NCBI GenBank assembly: GCA_902627635.1
Contig: CACOKA010000003.1
Span: forward strand, 1 to 54,726
DNA from: an uncultured Candidatus Actinomarina sp.
GTDB lineage: Bacteria; Actinomycetota; Acidimicrobiia; Actinomarinales; Actinomarinaceae
Length of the DNA: 54,726 nucleotides
Direction: 5' to 3'
Notes under the pieces: generated by a model
The model's database searches: none
What the model was told of the DNA's origin: nothing
What the model saw: the letters and a program-made list of their open reading frames with translations, nothing else
Translations under genes and position numbers: made by a program
In this document: one piece after another, positions 8,263 through 15,295 of the stretch
Layout of the letters: every line of letters begins with the position of its first letter
How positions within the stretch are numbered: the stretch's first letter is position 1

Positions 8263-8674
8263 TAAATTGCCTGAGGCACCAAAAGCAGCTGGCAACTATG
8301 TAACAGTGAAAAAGATTGGTGACTTTATATATACTTCAGGACATGTTCCGATTACTGACGAAAAGAAAATTATAGGGAAAATCCCTAATGAAATTTCTAT
8401 AGAGGAAGGGTATGATGCAGCGTCATTATGTGCGGAACTTACTATTGCTTCACTTTTAACAATTTCAGATATAAAAAAATTGATTCCTGTAAATGTACTA
8501 GGATTTGTAAATTCTTCATCTGACTTTACAGATCAACCAAAAGTATTAAATGGCTTTACTGATAAATTAGATGAGTTCTTTTCGGAAAAACCAACAAGGT
8601 CTGCAGTGGGAGTTTCAAGTTTGCCACTTAATGTCTGTGTTGAAGTTCAATCAGTGTTTTATATAAATGAATAA
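8255..8674 (+). CDS. RidA/YjgF family protein
   Basis: RidA-family proteins hydrolyse reactive enamine/imine intermediates of amino-acid metabolism or act in related small-molecule steps. Family features are AGNYVTVKKIGDFIYTSGHVP near the N-terminus and PTRSAVGVSSLPLNVCVEVQ near the C-terminus, with the conserved Arg of the R-S/T-x-V motif kept. The track start (8237) lies inside gap. ATG 8255 overlaps the gap stop as ATGAATGA and gives the usual N-terminus, 139 aa. The exact substrate is unknown. Confidence 0.85.
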   Translation: MNDKLPEAPKAAGNYVTVKKIGDFIYTSGHVPITDEKKIIGKIPNEISIEEGYDAASLCAELTIASLLTISDIKKLIPVNVLGFVNSSSDFTDQPKVLNGFTDKLDEFFSEKPTRSAVGVSSLPLNVCVEVQSVFYINE

Positions 8675-9371
8675 TTTTATAGTAGGAATTAGTACAGGGA
8701 ATAAAGATGTAAAAATGTCTGCCGGTGAAATTGAATGCTCAGTTTTAAATTTTGATTTTATAAAACAATGTAACAATCATGGAGCACAAGTTAATATTAT
8801 CCCGCAACAAAATAGGGAATCAATTAATTTATCTGGAATAAACGCACTCATAGTTACTGGCGGAGGTGATATAAATCCGAAAATGTATGACCAAAACCAA
8901 GATGATACTGTAGAAAGAGTGGATGATTTACGTGACTCAACAGAATTGAACCTACTTAAAGAGGCTGAGAATAAAAATATTAGAACATTGGCTATATGCA
9001 GAGGACATCAACTATTAAATGTTTACAAGGGTGGAACACTTCATCAAGATCTAAAAAAAAGTGGTTTTAATGAAATTGAACACCAAAAACCTTATGATGA
9101 CGCGAGAAGATATGTTCATAAAATAAACATTGAAAAAGAGACAAAATTAGAAGGCATTGTCCAAGAAAGTAATTTTGAAGTTAATAGTATACATCATCAA
9201 GGTATCGATAAATTAGGTGATGATTTAATTATTTCTGCAAGATCTGAGGATGATGTTATCGAAGGAATTGAAATAACAAATGGCTGGGATGCAATTGGAA
9301 TACAGTGGCATCCTGAATATTTAGATGATGAACCAACAAGTAAAATATATGACTGGTTAATTAACAGTTAG
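8667..9371 (+). CDS. peptidase C26 / gamma-glutamyl-GABA hydrolase-like amidotransferase
   Basis: This is a class I glutamine-amidotransferase-fold hydrolase of the PuuD type, which cleaves gamma-glutamyl amides. Visible motifs are VTGGGDINPKMY, the nucleophile elbow LAICRGHQLLNVYKGGTLHQ, NSIHHQGI and the catalytic GIQWHPEY. At 234 aa it is a stand-alone domain. It overlaps the RidA-like gene by 8 bases and ends 15 bases inside the convergent rimM. With the class III aminotransferase elsewhere in the window it could serve polyamine or GABA breakdown, which is inference. Confidence 0.88.
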   Translation: MNNFIVGISTGNKDVKMSAGEIECSVLNFDFIKQCNNHGAQVNIIPQQNRESINLSGINALIVTGGGDINPKMYDQNQDDTVERVDDLRDSTELNLLKEAENKNIRTLAICRGHQLLNVYKGGTLHQDLKKSGFNEIEHQKPYDDARRYVHKINIEKETKLEGIVQESNFEVNSIHHQGIDKLGDDLIISARSEDDVIEGIEITNGWDAIGIQWHPEYLDDEPTSKIYDWLINS

Positions 9372-9833
9372 ATAAAGACTATCGTCTTTATAAAAAAAAT
9401 TATCTTTATCATAAGATACAACATATATCTCATCTTTTTTTTGAACATTACAAAGAATTAATTTTGACGAATAAAAGTAATCTAACACTATTACTTCATC
9501 AGATAATTCATAATTAATAAAAAATCCTGGCCATGGTAAGAGTTCTTTATTTTTTAAAGATCTGTACTTATCACTTATGTAGACATCGAAGTTTCTATTA
9601 TTTTCTGCTTCATCAATTGAGTTGATATGTTTAAATTTAATTAAATTTCTATCTTTCAGGTGTGATTTAAAGTCTTCAATTTGAAAGGAACGATTATCTA
9701 CAACGACGGAAACATCATTCATATTTATATCTCTAAAATATTTGTCAATATTTATGTACTGATATCCTTGAAGACCGTGAGGTTTACCTAATTTACCGAT
9801 TAAATATGAACTATTTTCAGTCAATAAATTCAA
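9357..9833 (-). CDS. rimM: ribosome maturation factor RimM
   Basis: RimM helps the maturation of the 30S head and binds S19. The N-terminal GKLGKPHGLQGYQYI matches the family opening, and a PRC-barrel-like half follows (RSLKNKELLPWPGFFINYEL). At 158 aa it is slightly short and divergent. The start overlaps khpA by 17 bases, in the usual rpsP-khpA-rimM order. trmD, which normally follows, lies about 6 kb away on the same strand after cofG and cofH. The 3' end overlaps the convergent C26 gene. Confidence 0.88.
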   Translation of the reverse strand: MNLLTENSSYLIGKLGKPHGLQGYQYINIDKYFRDINMNDVSVVVDNRSFQIEDFKSHLKDRNLIKFKHINSIDEAENNRNFDVYISDKYRSLKNKELLPWPGFFINYELSDEVIVLDYFYSSKLILCNVQKKDEIYVVSYDKDNFFYKDDSLYLTVN

Positions 9834-10071
9834 CAGTTGATTGAAGACCCTCTTCGTCTGCAGCAGCTTGTGCTACAGTTCTGATTGCTCGGGCGACTCT
9901 TCCACGTTTTCCAATGACTCTTCCCATGTCACTTGGAGCAGTTCTTACTTCAATGGCAACATTCTCATCATCAGAAGATGAGATTTCTACTTTTACAGAT
10001 TTTTCATCTTCTACAATTTGTGAAATTATATATTCAACAACATTTCTGACAATTTTTCCATTATCACTCAT
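9817..10071 (-). CDS. khpA: KH-domain RNA-binding protein KhpA
   Basis: This is a small single-KH-domain RNA-binding protein. The diagnostic loop is in MGRVIGKRGRVARAIRTVAQ (GxxG type), preceded by VAIEVRTAPSD. At 84 aa the size matches KhpA proteins, which lie between rpsP and rimM in actinobacteria and firmicutes, exactly as here. Start and stop overlap the neighbouring genes, so it is part of the rpsP operon. In other bacteria it pairs with KhpB (Jag) and affects cell envelope growth. Confidence 0.94.
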   Translation of the reverse strand: MSDNGKIVRNVVEYIISQIVEDEKSVKVEISSSDDENVAIEVRTAPSDMGRVIGKRGRVARAIRTVAQAAADEEGLQSTVEFID

Positions 10072-10469
10072 TCTTCTTCGCCTTTATTTCCTTCATCAGT
10101 GGATTCTTCATTAGTGTCTTCAGCTTGATCTTCATTTTTCTTGTTGTGTGCTTTTGAGCTGCTTTTTATTTTTGGTTCCGGAGGTGTAGGAATAGATACA
10201 ACTTCACCTTTTGAGGATCTCCACTGGGCCCATGCTCCCGATATCTCCAATATCTTCTGTGCTCTTTCTGAAGGTTGAGCACCTTTTTCTAACCATGACA
10301 CAGCTTTTTCAACATCAATTTCAACTGATGAGGGATTATCTTGTGGATTATAAAATCCAAGGTCTTCAATGAATTTACCATCTCTCGGAGACCTTGAATC
10401 AGCAACAATAACTCTGAAAGTTCTATTCTTTTTTTTACCTCTTTGGGCTAGCCTTATTTTTACTGGCAT
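10068..10469 (-). CDS. rpsP: 30S ribosomal protein S16
   Basis: S16 is an assembly protein of the 30S body. The first 80 residues are canonical: MPVKIRLAQRGKKKNRTFRV, DSRSPRDGKFIEDLGFYNPQ, and SWLEKGAQPSERAQKIL. Residues from about 95 onward form a low-complexity, strongly acidic tail (EDQAEDTNEESTDEGNKGEEE), an extension also seen in some actinobacterial S16 proteins. AAGGA sits 6 nt before the ATG. It is the first gene of the rpsP-khpA-rimM run and diverges from upp across 124 bases. Confidence 0.96.
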   Translation of the reverse strand: MPVKIRLAQRGKKKNRTFRVIVADSRSPRDGKFIEDLGFYNPQDNPSSVEIDVEKAVSWLEKGAQPSERAQKILEISGAWAQWRSSKGEVVSIPTPPEPKIKSSSKAHNKKNEDQAEDTNEESTDEGNKGEEE

Positions 10470-10580
10470 TTAAATCCTTATCTACTAGCAATTAACTATA
10501 TTAGTTAATATTTAACTTAATGACTTATGAATTATATTTACTATAAATAATTAGTGCTAGTAAAGATAAATTATTTAATG

Positions 10581-10586
10581 TACCCT
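10581..10586 (+). promoter_or_regulatory. candidate -10 box of upp (leaderless)
   Basis: TACCCT lies exactly 7 nt before the upp ATG, so the predicted transcript would begin at or next to the start codon. No Shine-Dalgarno sequence is present. The box fits the actinobacterial TANNNT pattern and recurs at the same spacing before other first genes in this window. Confidence 0.4.
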
Positions 10587-10593
10587 AAGAAAT

Positions 10594-11214
10594 ATGGAAT
10601 TAATAGAAATTTCACATCCTCTTAAAGATCATTACCTAACTAATTTAAGAGACAAAAATACAGATTTTGATACATTTCGAGATTCTGCATCAAAACTATC
10701 TTATTTTTTAGTTGTTGAAGCTACAAAACATCTAACTACCCTTTCAAAAGAAATAGATACACCACTTACAAAGACTAAAGGTCTACAAATCGAAAATAAT
10801 TCGGTTGCGATTTCTGTTTTAAGAGCTGGTCTTGGACTCATGGATGGCGTGCAACAATTAATACCAAATATCTCATTTGGTTATATCGGAGTTCAAAGAA
10901 ATGAAGAAACAGCTCAACCAGAAAATTATTATGAAAAGCTTCCTGATTTAGTTGATAAAAATGTTTTTATCTTAGAGCCAATGTTAGCAACTGGAGGTTC
11001 ATTATCGTTCGCCATTGAAACTGTAAAAAAATATAATCCGAAAAATATTCATGCCTTAACAGTAATCTCAGCGCCAGAAGGCATAAACAAAATCAAGGAA
11101 AACCATCCTGACATTACGCTCATAACTGCTTCAATAGATGAAAAATTAGATGATAACTGGTACATTGTTCCTGGTCTTGGGGACATGGGCGATAGGCTAT
11201 TTGGAACAACTTAA
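10594..11214 (+). CDS. upp: uracil phosphoribosyltransferase
   Basis: This enzyme salvages uracil to UMP with PRPP. The sequence shows the UPRT N-terminus (ISHPLKDHYLTNLRDKNTD), AISVLRAGLGLMDGVQQLIP, the PRPP-binding loop FILEPMLATGGSLSFAIE (Asp of the usual DPMLATGGS is Glu here) and the C-terminal uracil-binding segment YIVPGLGDMGDRLFGT. At 206 aa it is full length. It heads a salvage run upp-deoB-punA with short gaps, and appears to be transcribed from its own leaderless promoter. Confidence 0.96.
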   Translation: MELIEISHPLKDHYLTNLRDKNTDFDTFRDSASKLSYFLVVEATKHLTTLSKEIDTPLTKTKGLQIENNSVAISVLRAGLGLMDGVQQLIPNISFGYIGVQRNEETAQPENYYEKLPDLVDKNVFILEPMLATGGSLSFAIETVKKYNPKNIHALTVISAPEGINKIKENHPDITLITASIDEKLDDNWYIVPGLGDMGDRLFGTT

Positions 11215-11219
11215 AAATA

Positions 11220-12377
11220 ATGTCTAAATGCATTTTGATTGTAATAGATTCCCTAGGAGTTGGTGAAGCTCCTGATGCTGAGAGTTATGGTGACATAGGT
11301 GTAAATACTTTTGGTAATGTAGCAAAAGCAAATGGTCAGCTTGATCTACCTACTTTTGAAAAGCTTGGTTTTGGGGCAATCACTAATATAAACGGACTCA
11401 AAGATGAAGTAACTTGCTCTATTGTAGGAAAGCTTGCAGAGTCATCAAAAGGAAATGATTCAACTACTGGGCATTGGGAAATTGGTGGATTAATAACACA
11501 AAAAGATTTTTCAGTATTTCCAAAAGGTTTTCCAAGTGAATTAATTGATAAAATATCTTCAGAATCAGGATACGAATTTATAGGAAATTATCATGCATCT
11601 GGAACAGAAATAATTAATGAACTTGGTGAAGAACATCTTAGAAGCGGAAAATTAATTCTTTACACGTCAGGTGATTCAGTTTTTCAAATAGCAGCTCATG
11701 AGGATATTCTCCCAGTAAATGAGCTTTATAAAATTTGCAAGATATCAAGAGAATATTGTAACGAATACAATATTGGCAGAGTAATCGCTAGACCATTTAT
11801 TGGTGAGAAAGATAATTTTCAAAGAACTTACGATAGAAAAGACTTTGGAATTACTCCCCCAGGAGAAACAATTCTTAGCCAATTATTTAAATATGGAAAA
11901 AATTCTCTGGGAATTGGAAAAATTTCTGATTTATTTGGTGATGAATTTCTCAGTAATTCAATTCACACAGAAGGTGATAAAAATGGATTAGAAATATTGA
12001 TTAATGAATATGAAGATAACAGTTATGACTTTTATTTTATTAACTTAGTTGACCTAGACATGCTTTACGGACATAGAGAAGATCCAGCAGGATATTATGA
12101 AGGTTTAAAAATTATTGATGATGGTTTAGATAAGCTAATGAGTGTCTTGAATGATGAGGATATAATTATTATTACTGGTGATCATGGTACTGACCCAACT
12201 GATGGTAAAACTGATCATTCTAGAGAGTATGTACCTTTTGTTATTTACAAAAAGAATCTAAATCCGAAATATATTGGTGAAGGTAATACTTTTTCAGATA
12301 TTGCTTCAACTATTTCAGATATTTATGAAATCGAAAATATATTTCCAGGTAAAAGCAGAGCCAATCATTTATCATGA
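11220..12377 (+). CDS. deoB: phosphopentomutase
   Basis: DeoB interconverts ribose/deoxyribose 1- and 5-phosphates and links nucleoside breakdown to central carbon metabolism. It is a metal-dependent member of the alkaline phosphatase superfamily. The N-terminal metal site reads VIDSLGVGEAPDAESYGD, followed by NDSTTGHWEI with the phosphorylated Thr region. The C-terminal metal site reads ITGDHGTDPTDGKTDHSRE. At 385 aa it is full length. It overlaps punA by 4 bases (ATGA), consistent with coupled translation of the two consecutive pathway steps. Confidence 0.96.
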   Translation: MSKCILIVIDSLGVGEAPDAESYGDIGVNTFGNVAKANGQLDLPTFEKLGFGAITNINGLKDEVTCSIVGKLAESSKGNDSTTGHWEIGGLITQKDFSVFPKGFPSELIDKISSESGYEFIGNYHASGTEIINELGEEHLRSGKLILYTSGDSVFQIAAHEDILPVNELYKICKISREYCNEYNIGRVIARPFIGEKDNFQRTYDRKDFGITPPGETILSQLFKYGKNSLGIGKISDLFGDEFLSNSIHTEGDKNGLEILINEYEDNSYDFYFINLVDLDMLYGHREDPAGYYEGLKIIDDGLDKLMSVLNDEDIIIITGDHGTDPTDGKTDHSREYVPFVIYKKNLNPKYIGEGNTFSDIASTISDIYEIENIFPGKSRANHLS

Positions 12378-13213
12378 CTGATAGAAGCAAAATGTTAGAT
12401 AAAATTAATGAAGCAAGTAATTATCTGAAGGAAAACTTTAATTCAGAGGTTTCGTCTGCAATTATTTTAGGCTCAGGTATGGGAGGCTTTGAAAATAGCT
12501 TTGATCCAATTGCAACTTTTGATTATTCGGAAATACCAAACTTTATAAAACCAGCCGTACAAGGGCATTCTGGAACTCTGACCTTTGTTGAAGTTGAAGA
12601 TAAAATAACCGCAATATTATCTGGTAGGGCACATTATTACGAGGGTTATGACATTCATGACCTTGTATTACCCACTAGAGTCTTAGCTACCTTAGGAATT
12701 AAAAATCTAATTGTAACTAATGCAGCAGGTGGTATTAATGCTAATTACTCACCAGGAGACATAGTTGCAATAAAAGATCATATAAATTTAACAGGCAATA
12801 ACCCATTAATAGGTAAAAATTTAGATGAATTTGGACCAAGATTTCCTGATATGACAGAAGTTTATAATTTGAAGTTTAGAGCTTTAGCAAAAGAAATTTC
12901 TAAAGAATATTTTGAATACAAGGAGGGTGTTTATGCTTGGTTTACTGGACCAACTTATGAAACTCCTTCGGAAGTCAATTTTGCAAAAACTATTGGTGCT
13001 GATTTAGTTGGAATGTCCACTGTTCCAGAAGCAATAGTCGCAAAACATTCTGGAATTGATGTTACTGCTTTTTCACTAGTTACCAACTTAGCAGCAGGCA
13101 TTTCTGATTCACCATTATCTCATGAAGAAGTAATAGAAATTGCAGATAATACCTCAAAAACATTTCAAAATTTTATGAGAAGTTTTTTAGGTCAAATTAA
13201 TTTAGCTATTTAA
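12374..13213 (+). CDS. punA: purine nucleoside phosphorylase
   Basis: This is a trimeric-type purine nucleoside phosphorylase that cleaves purine nucleosides with phosphate to give the base and (deoxy)ribose-1-phosphate, the DeoB substrate. Features are IILGSGMGGF (phosphate loop), QGHSGTLTF, GRAHYYEGYD, VTNAAGGINANYSPGD and VYAWFTGPTYETPSEV, then GADLVGMSTVPEAIVAKHSG. Length 279 aa is normal. It is the last gene of upp-deoB-punA, and a short gap with its own -10 box separates it from etfB. Confidence 0.95.
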   Translation: MTDRSKMLDKINEASNYLKENFNSEVSSAIILGSGMGGFENSFDPIATFDYSEIPNFIKPAVQGHSGTLTFVEVEDKITAILSGRAHYYEGYDIHDLVLPTRVLATLGIKNLIVTNAAGGINANYSPGDIVAIKDHINLTGNNPLIGKNLDEFGPRFPDMTEVYNLKFRALAKEISKEYFEYKEGVYAWFTGPTYETPSEVNFAKTIGADLVGMSTVPEAIVAKHSGIDVTAFSLVTNLAAGISDSPLSHEEVIEIADNTSKTFQNFMRSFLGQINLAI

Positions 13214-13224
13214 ATTTGTAATAT

Positions 13225-13230
13225 TAAAAT
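13225..13230 (+). promoter_or_regulatory. candidate -10 box of etfBA (leaderless)
   Basis: TAAAAT ends 7 nt before the etfB ATG, and the intervening AGAAAAT has no ribosome-binding sequence. The spacing is the same as for upp. Confidence 0.4.
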
Positions 13231-13237
13231 AGAAAAT

Positions 13238-13987
13238 ATGAAAATAGCAGTCTGTGCAAAACAAATTCCAGATCCCGCTTTAGATATTACATATTCGGAA
13301 GGTCTTGTAAGTAGGCCAGATGAACAAGTTTTAGATGATACAGACAGGTATGGTATTGAAGTAGCGTTACAGTTAAAAGAAAAATTTGATGCAGAAGTAA
13401 CTGTCATTTCTATGGGGAAATTGGGAACAGAAAAGGGTATACAACAAGCTTTACAAATGGGCCCAGACAAAGCACTAGTTTTAGAAGATGATTCTCTTTC
13501 AGGATCAAATTCATTAATGACAGCAAATGTCCTAAGTGAACTTTCCAAAAAAGTTGGAGCTGATATTACAATTTTTGGTACTGAATCAACAGATGGATAT
13601 TCAGGTGTTATTCCTCAACAAGTCTCAAGAATGCTTGGATTACCCTGTATCTCATATATAAAAGCAGTAGAGATAGCAGATACTGTTTCTCTTACTAGAC
13701 AGACATCAACAGGTTCGGAAAAAGTTCAAATGCCATCAAATTGTGTCCTATCAGTTACAGCTGGAGGTGTAGAGCCAAGATATCCAAACTTTAAAGACAT
13801 CATGGCGGCAAAGTCTAAACCAGTTGAAAAAATATCACTTAGCGATATCGAATTTAGTGCTGTTCAGAATATTGAATTTATAGACATTAAAGATGTCTCA
13901 ACAACAAAACAAGGTGAAAAAATAGTAGATGAAGGCGAAGGCTTTCAAGTAATAATAGACAAACTTAAGGAATTAAAAGCTATATGA
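13238..13987 (+). CDS. etfB: electron transfer flavoprotein beta subunit
   Basis: EtfB, with EtfA, accepts electrons from acyl-CoA dehydrogenases and passes them to the respiratory chain. The protein opens MKIAVCAKQIPDP and shows MGPDKALVLEDDSLSGSNSL, GTESTDGYSGVIPQQVSRML and the EtfB signature SVTAGGVEPRYPNFKDIMAAKSKP. Length 249 aa is normal. It overlaps etfA by 4 bases. The window holds two acyl-CoA dehydrogenases that would be natural electron donors. Confidence 0.96.
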   Translation: MKIAVCAKQIPDPALDITYSEGLVSRPDEQVLDDTDRYGIEVALQLKEKFDAEVTVISMGKLGTEKGIQQALQMGPDKALVLEDDSLSGSNSLMTANVLSELSKKVGADITIFGTESTDGYSGVIPQQVSRMLGLPCISYIKAVEIADTVSLTRQTSTGSEKVQMPSNCVLSVTAGGVEPRYPNFKDIMAAKSKPVEKISLSDIEFSAVQNIEFIDIKDVSTTKQGEKIVDEGEGFQVIIDKLKELKAI

Positions 13988-14904
13988 AAACATTAATTAT
14001 TGGTGAAGTAGTAGAAGGTAACCTTTCAAGTGGAGCTTTGGAAATCATTGCAAAATCACAAGAGTTAGGACTAGAGTTTGAAGTTGCAACAGTGGGAACA
14101 GAGGAATCACCTAACATCGGATCTGAAAGTTTCAAAAACACATATTTAAAATGTAATGAAACGCAATTGAGTCTTGGGTCAGTTGCAAACACTTTAAAAA
14201 CAATGGTTGATGAACAATCCATTTCACTTATTATGGCTCCATCAACTTATGTTGGTAGAGATCTAATAGCATTTTTGTCTGTTGATTTTAGTTCTAGTCA
14301 AGTGTCAAATGTTATTAACTTCTCGATTGAGGAAGGCCATGTTATAACTTCTAATTCAATAAACGGTGGAGAAAGTGAATATAATTCAAAAATTACTTCA
14401 GATAAAAAGTTTCTTTTAATAAGACCTAAATCTTTTGAAGAGGTTCAAGTAGAACTTAGCAACACAAATTATGAGACGATTGAAATCAATTCTGAAGATC
14501 CTGAGGTATTTGATATATTTATTGAAGAGAAATCCGGTCCTCAGCTAGAAGATTCAAAAATAGTTGTATCTGCTGGAAGAGGAATGGTTGATAGCTCAAA
14601 CTTATCTCTGGTAGAAGATCTAGCAAGTAAGCTTAATGCAGCAATTGGAGGTACAAGAGCCATAGTTGATGCAGGTTGGATGCCATATTCACAACAAGTT
14701 GGTCAAACTGGTAAAACTGTCAAACCTGATGTTTATATTGCATTAGGTATTTCAGGAGCTACCCAACATCAAGTTGGAATGAAAGATTCAAAATATATTA
14801 TTGCAATTAATAAGGATGAAGAAGCTCCTATATTCCAAATTTCTGATCTTGGAATAGTCGCAGATACATTGTCTATTGTTCCAAAAATTACTGAAAATTT
14901 ATAA
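13984..14904 (+). CDS. etfA: electron transfer flavoprotein alpha subunit
   Basis: This is the FAD-carrying subunit of ETF. The C-terminal FAD domain is diagnostic: VVSAGRGMVDSSNL, AIVDAGWMPYSQQVGQTGKT, YIALGISGATQHQVGMKDSK and IAINKDEEAPIFQISDLGIV. The N-terminal half is divergent, as in the family. At 306 aa it is full length. It is coupled to etfB by an ATGA overlap and ends 1 base from the convergent cdd, with no space for a terminator. Confidence 0.96.
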   Translation: MKTLIIGEVVEGNLSSGALEIIAKSQELGLEFEVATVGTEESPNIGSESFKNTYLKCNETQLSLGSVANTLKTMVDEQSISLIMAPSTYVGRDLIAFLSVDFSSSQVSNVINFSIEEGHVITSNSINGGESEYNSKITSDKKFLLIRPKSFEEVQVELSNTNYETIEINSEDPEVFDIFIEEKSGPQLEDSKIVVSAGRGMVDSSNLSLVEDLASKLNAAIGGTRAIVDAGWMPYSQQVGQTGKTVKPDVYIALGISGATQHQVGMKDSKYIIAINKDEEAPIFQISDLGIVADTLSIVPKITENL

Positions 14905-14905
14905 T

Positions 14906-15295
14906 TTAAAACTTAAAGTCAAAAGGTAATACCTCTTCAAACTTATATTTTTGAAAGTCGTTATCATTTACGACGATTACATATTCAGTATTGAATTCTG
15001 ACATCCTCTGTCTTGAAATTCCACAAGGAAATATTGCTGTCTCGCTTTTTGCATCAATACATGCAACTGCAATTGTATCGATCTTTGTCTCACCTTCTGA
15101 TATAGCTTTCAAGATTGCTACATCTTCACCACATACTGTTGCAGGATATGAAGCATTTTCAATATTACAGCCTGTATATATGTTTCCAGAGTCAGTAATT
15201 AAAGCCGCGCCTACCCGAAAATTAGAGTATGGTGCATAGGCTTTTTTAGCGATCTCTTTTGCTAAGTCTGCTAATTTTTGATCGTTAGAAGACAA
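14906..15295 (-). CDS. cdd: cytidine deaminase-like protein with an altered zinc site
   Basis: Cytidine deaminases convert (deoxy)cytidine to (deoxy)uridine using a zinc held by three ligands and a catalytic Glu. The protein shows YAPYSNFRVGAALITDSG and CNIENASYPATVCGEDVAIL, with the first ligand Cys and the Glu kept (CGE rather than the usual CAE). The second site reads PCGISRQRMSEF where the family has PCGxCRQ, so one zinc-ligand Cys is Ser. The codon is TCA in the raw sequence. TTG at 15295 directly follows the smc stop (GGGGAGTAATTG), which gives a Shine-Dalgarno and tight coupling. Activity is uncertain. Confidence 0.85.
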   Translation of the reverse strand: MSSNDQKLADLAKEIAKKAYAPYSNFRVGAALITDSGNIYTGCNIENASYPATVCGEDVAILKAISEGETKIDTIAVACIDAKSETAIFPCGISRQRMSEFNTEYVIVVNDNDFQKYKFEEVLPFDFKF

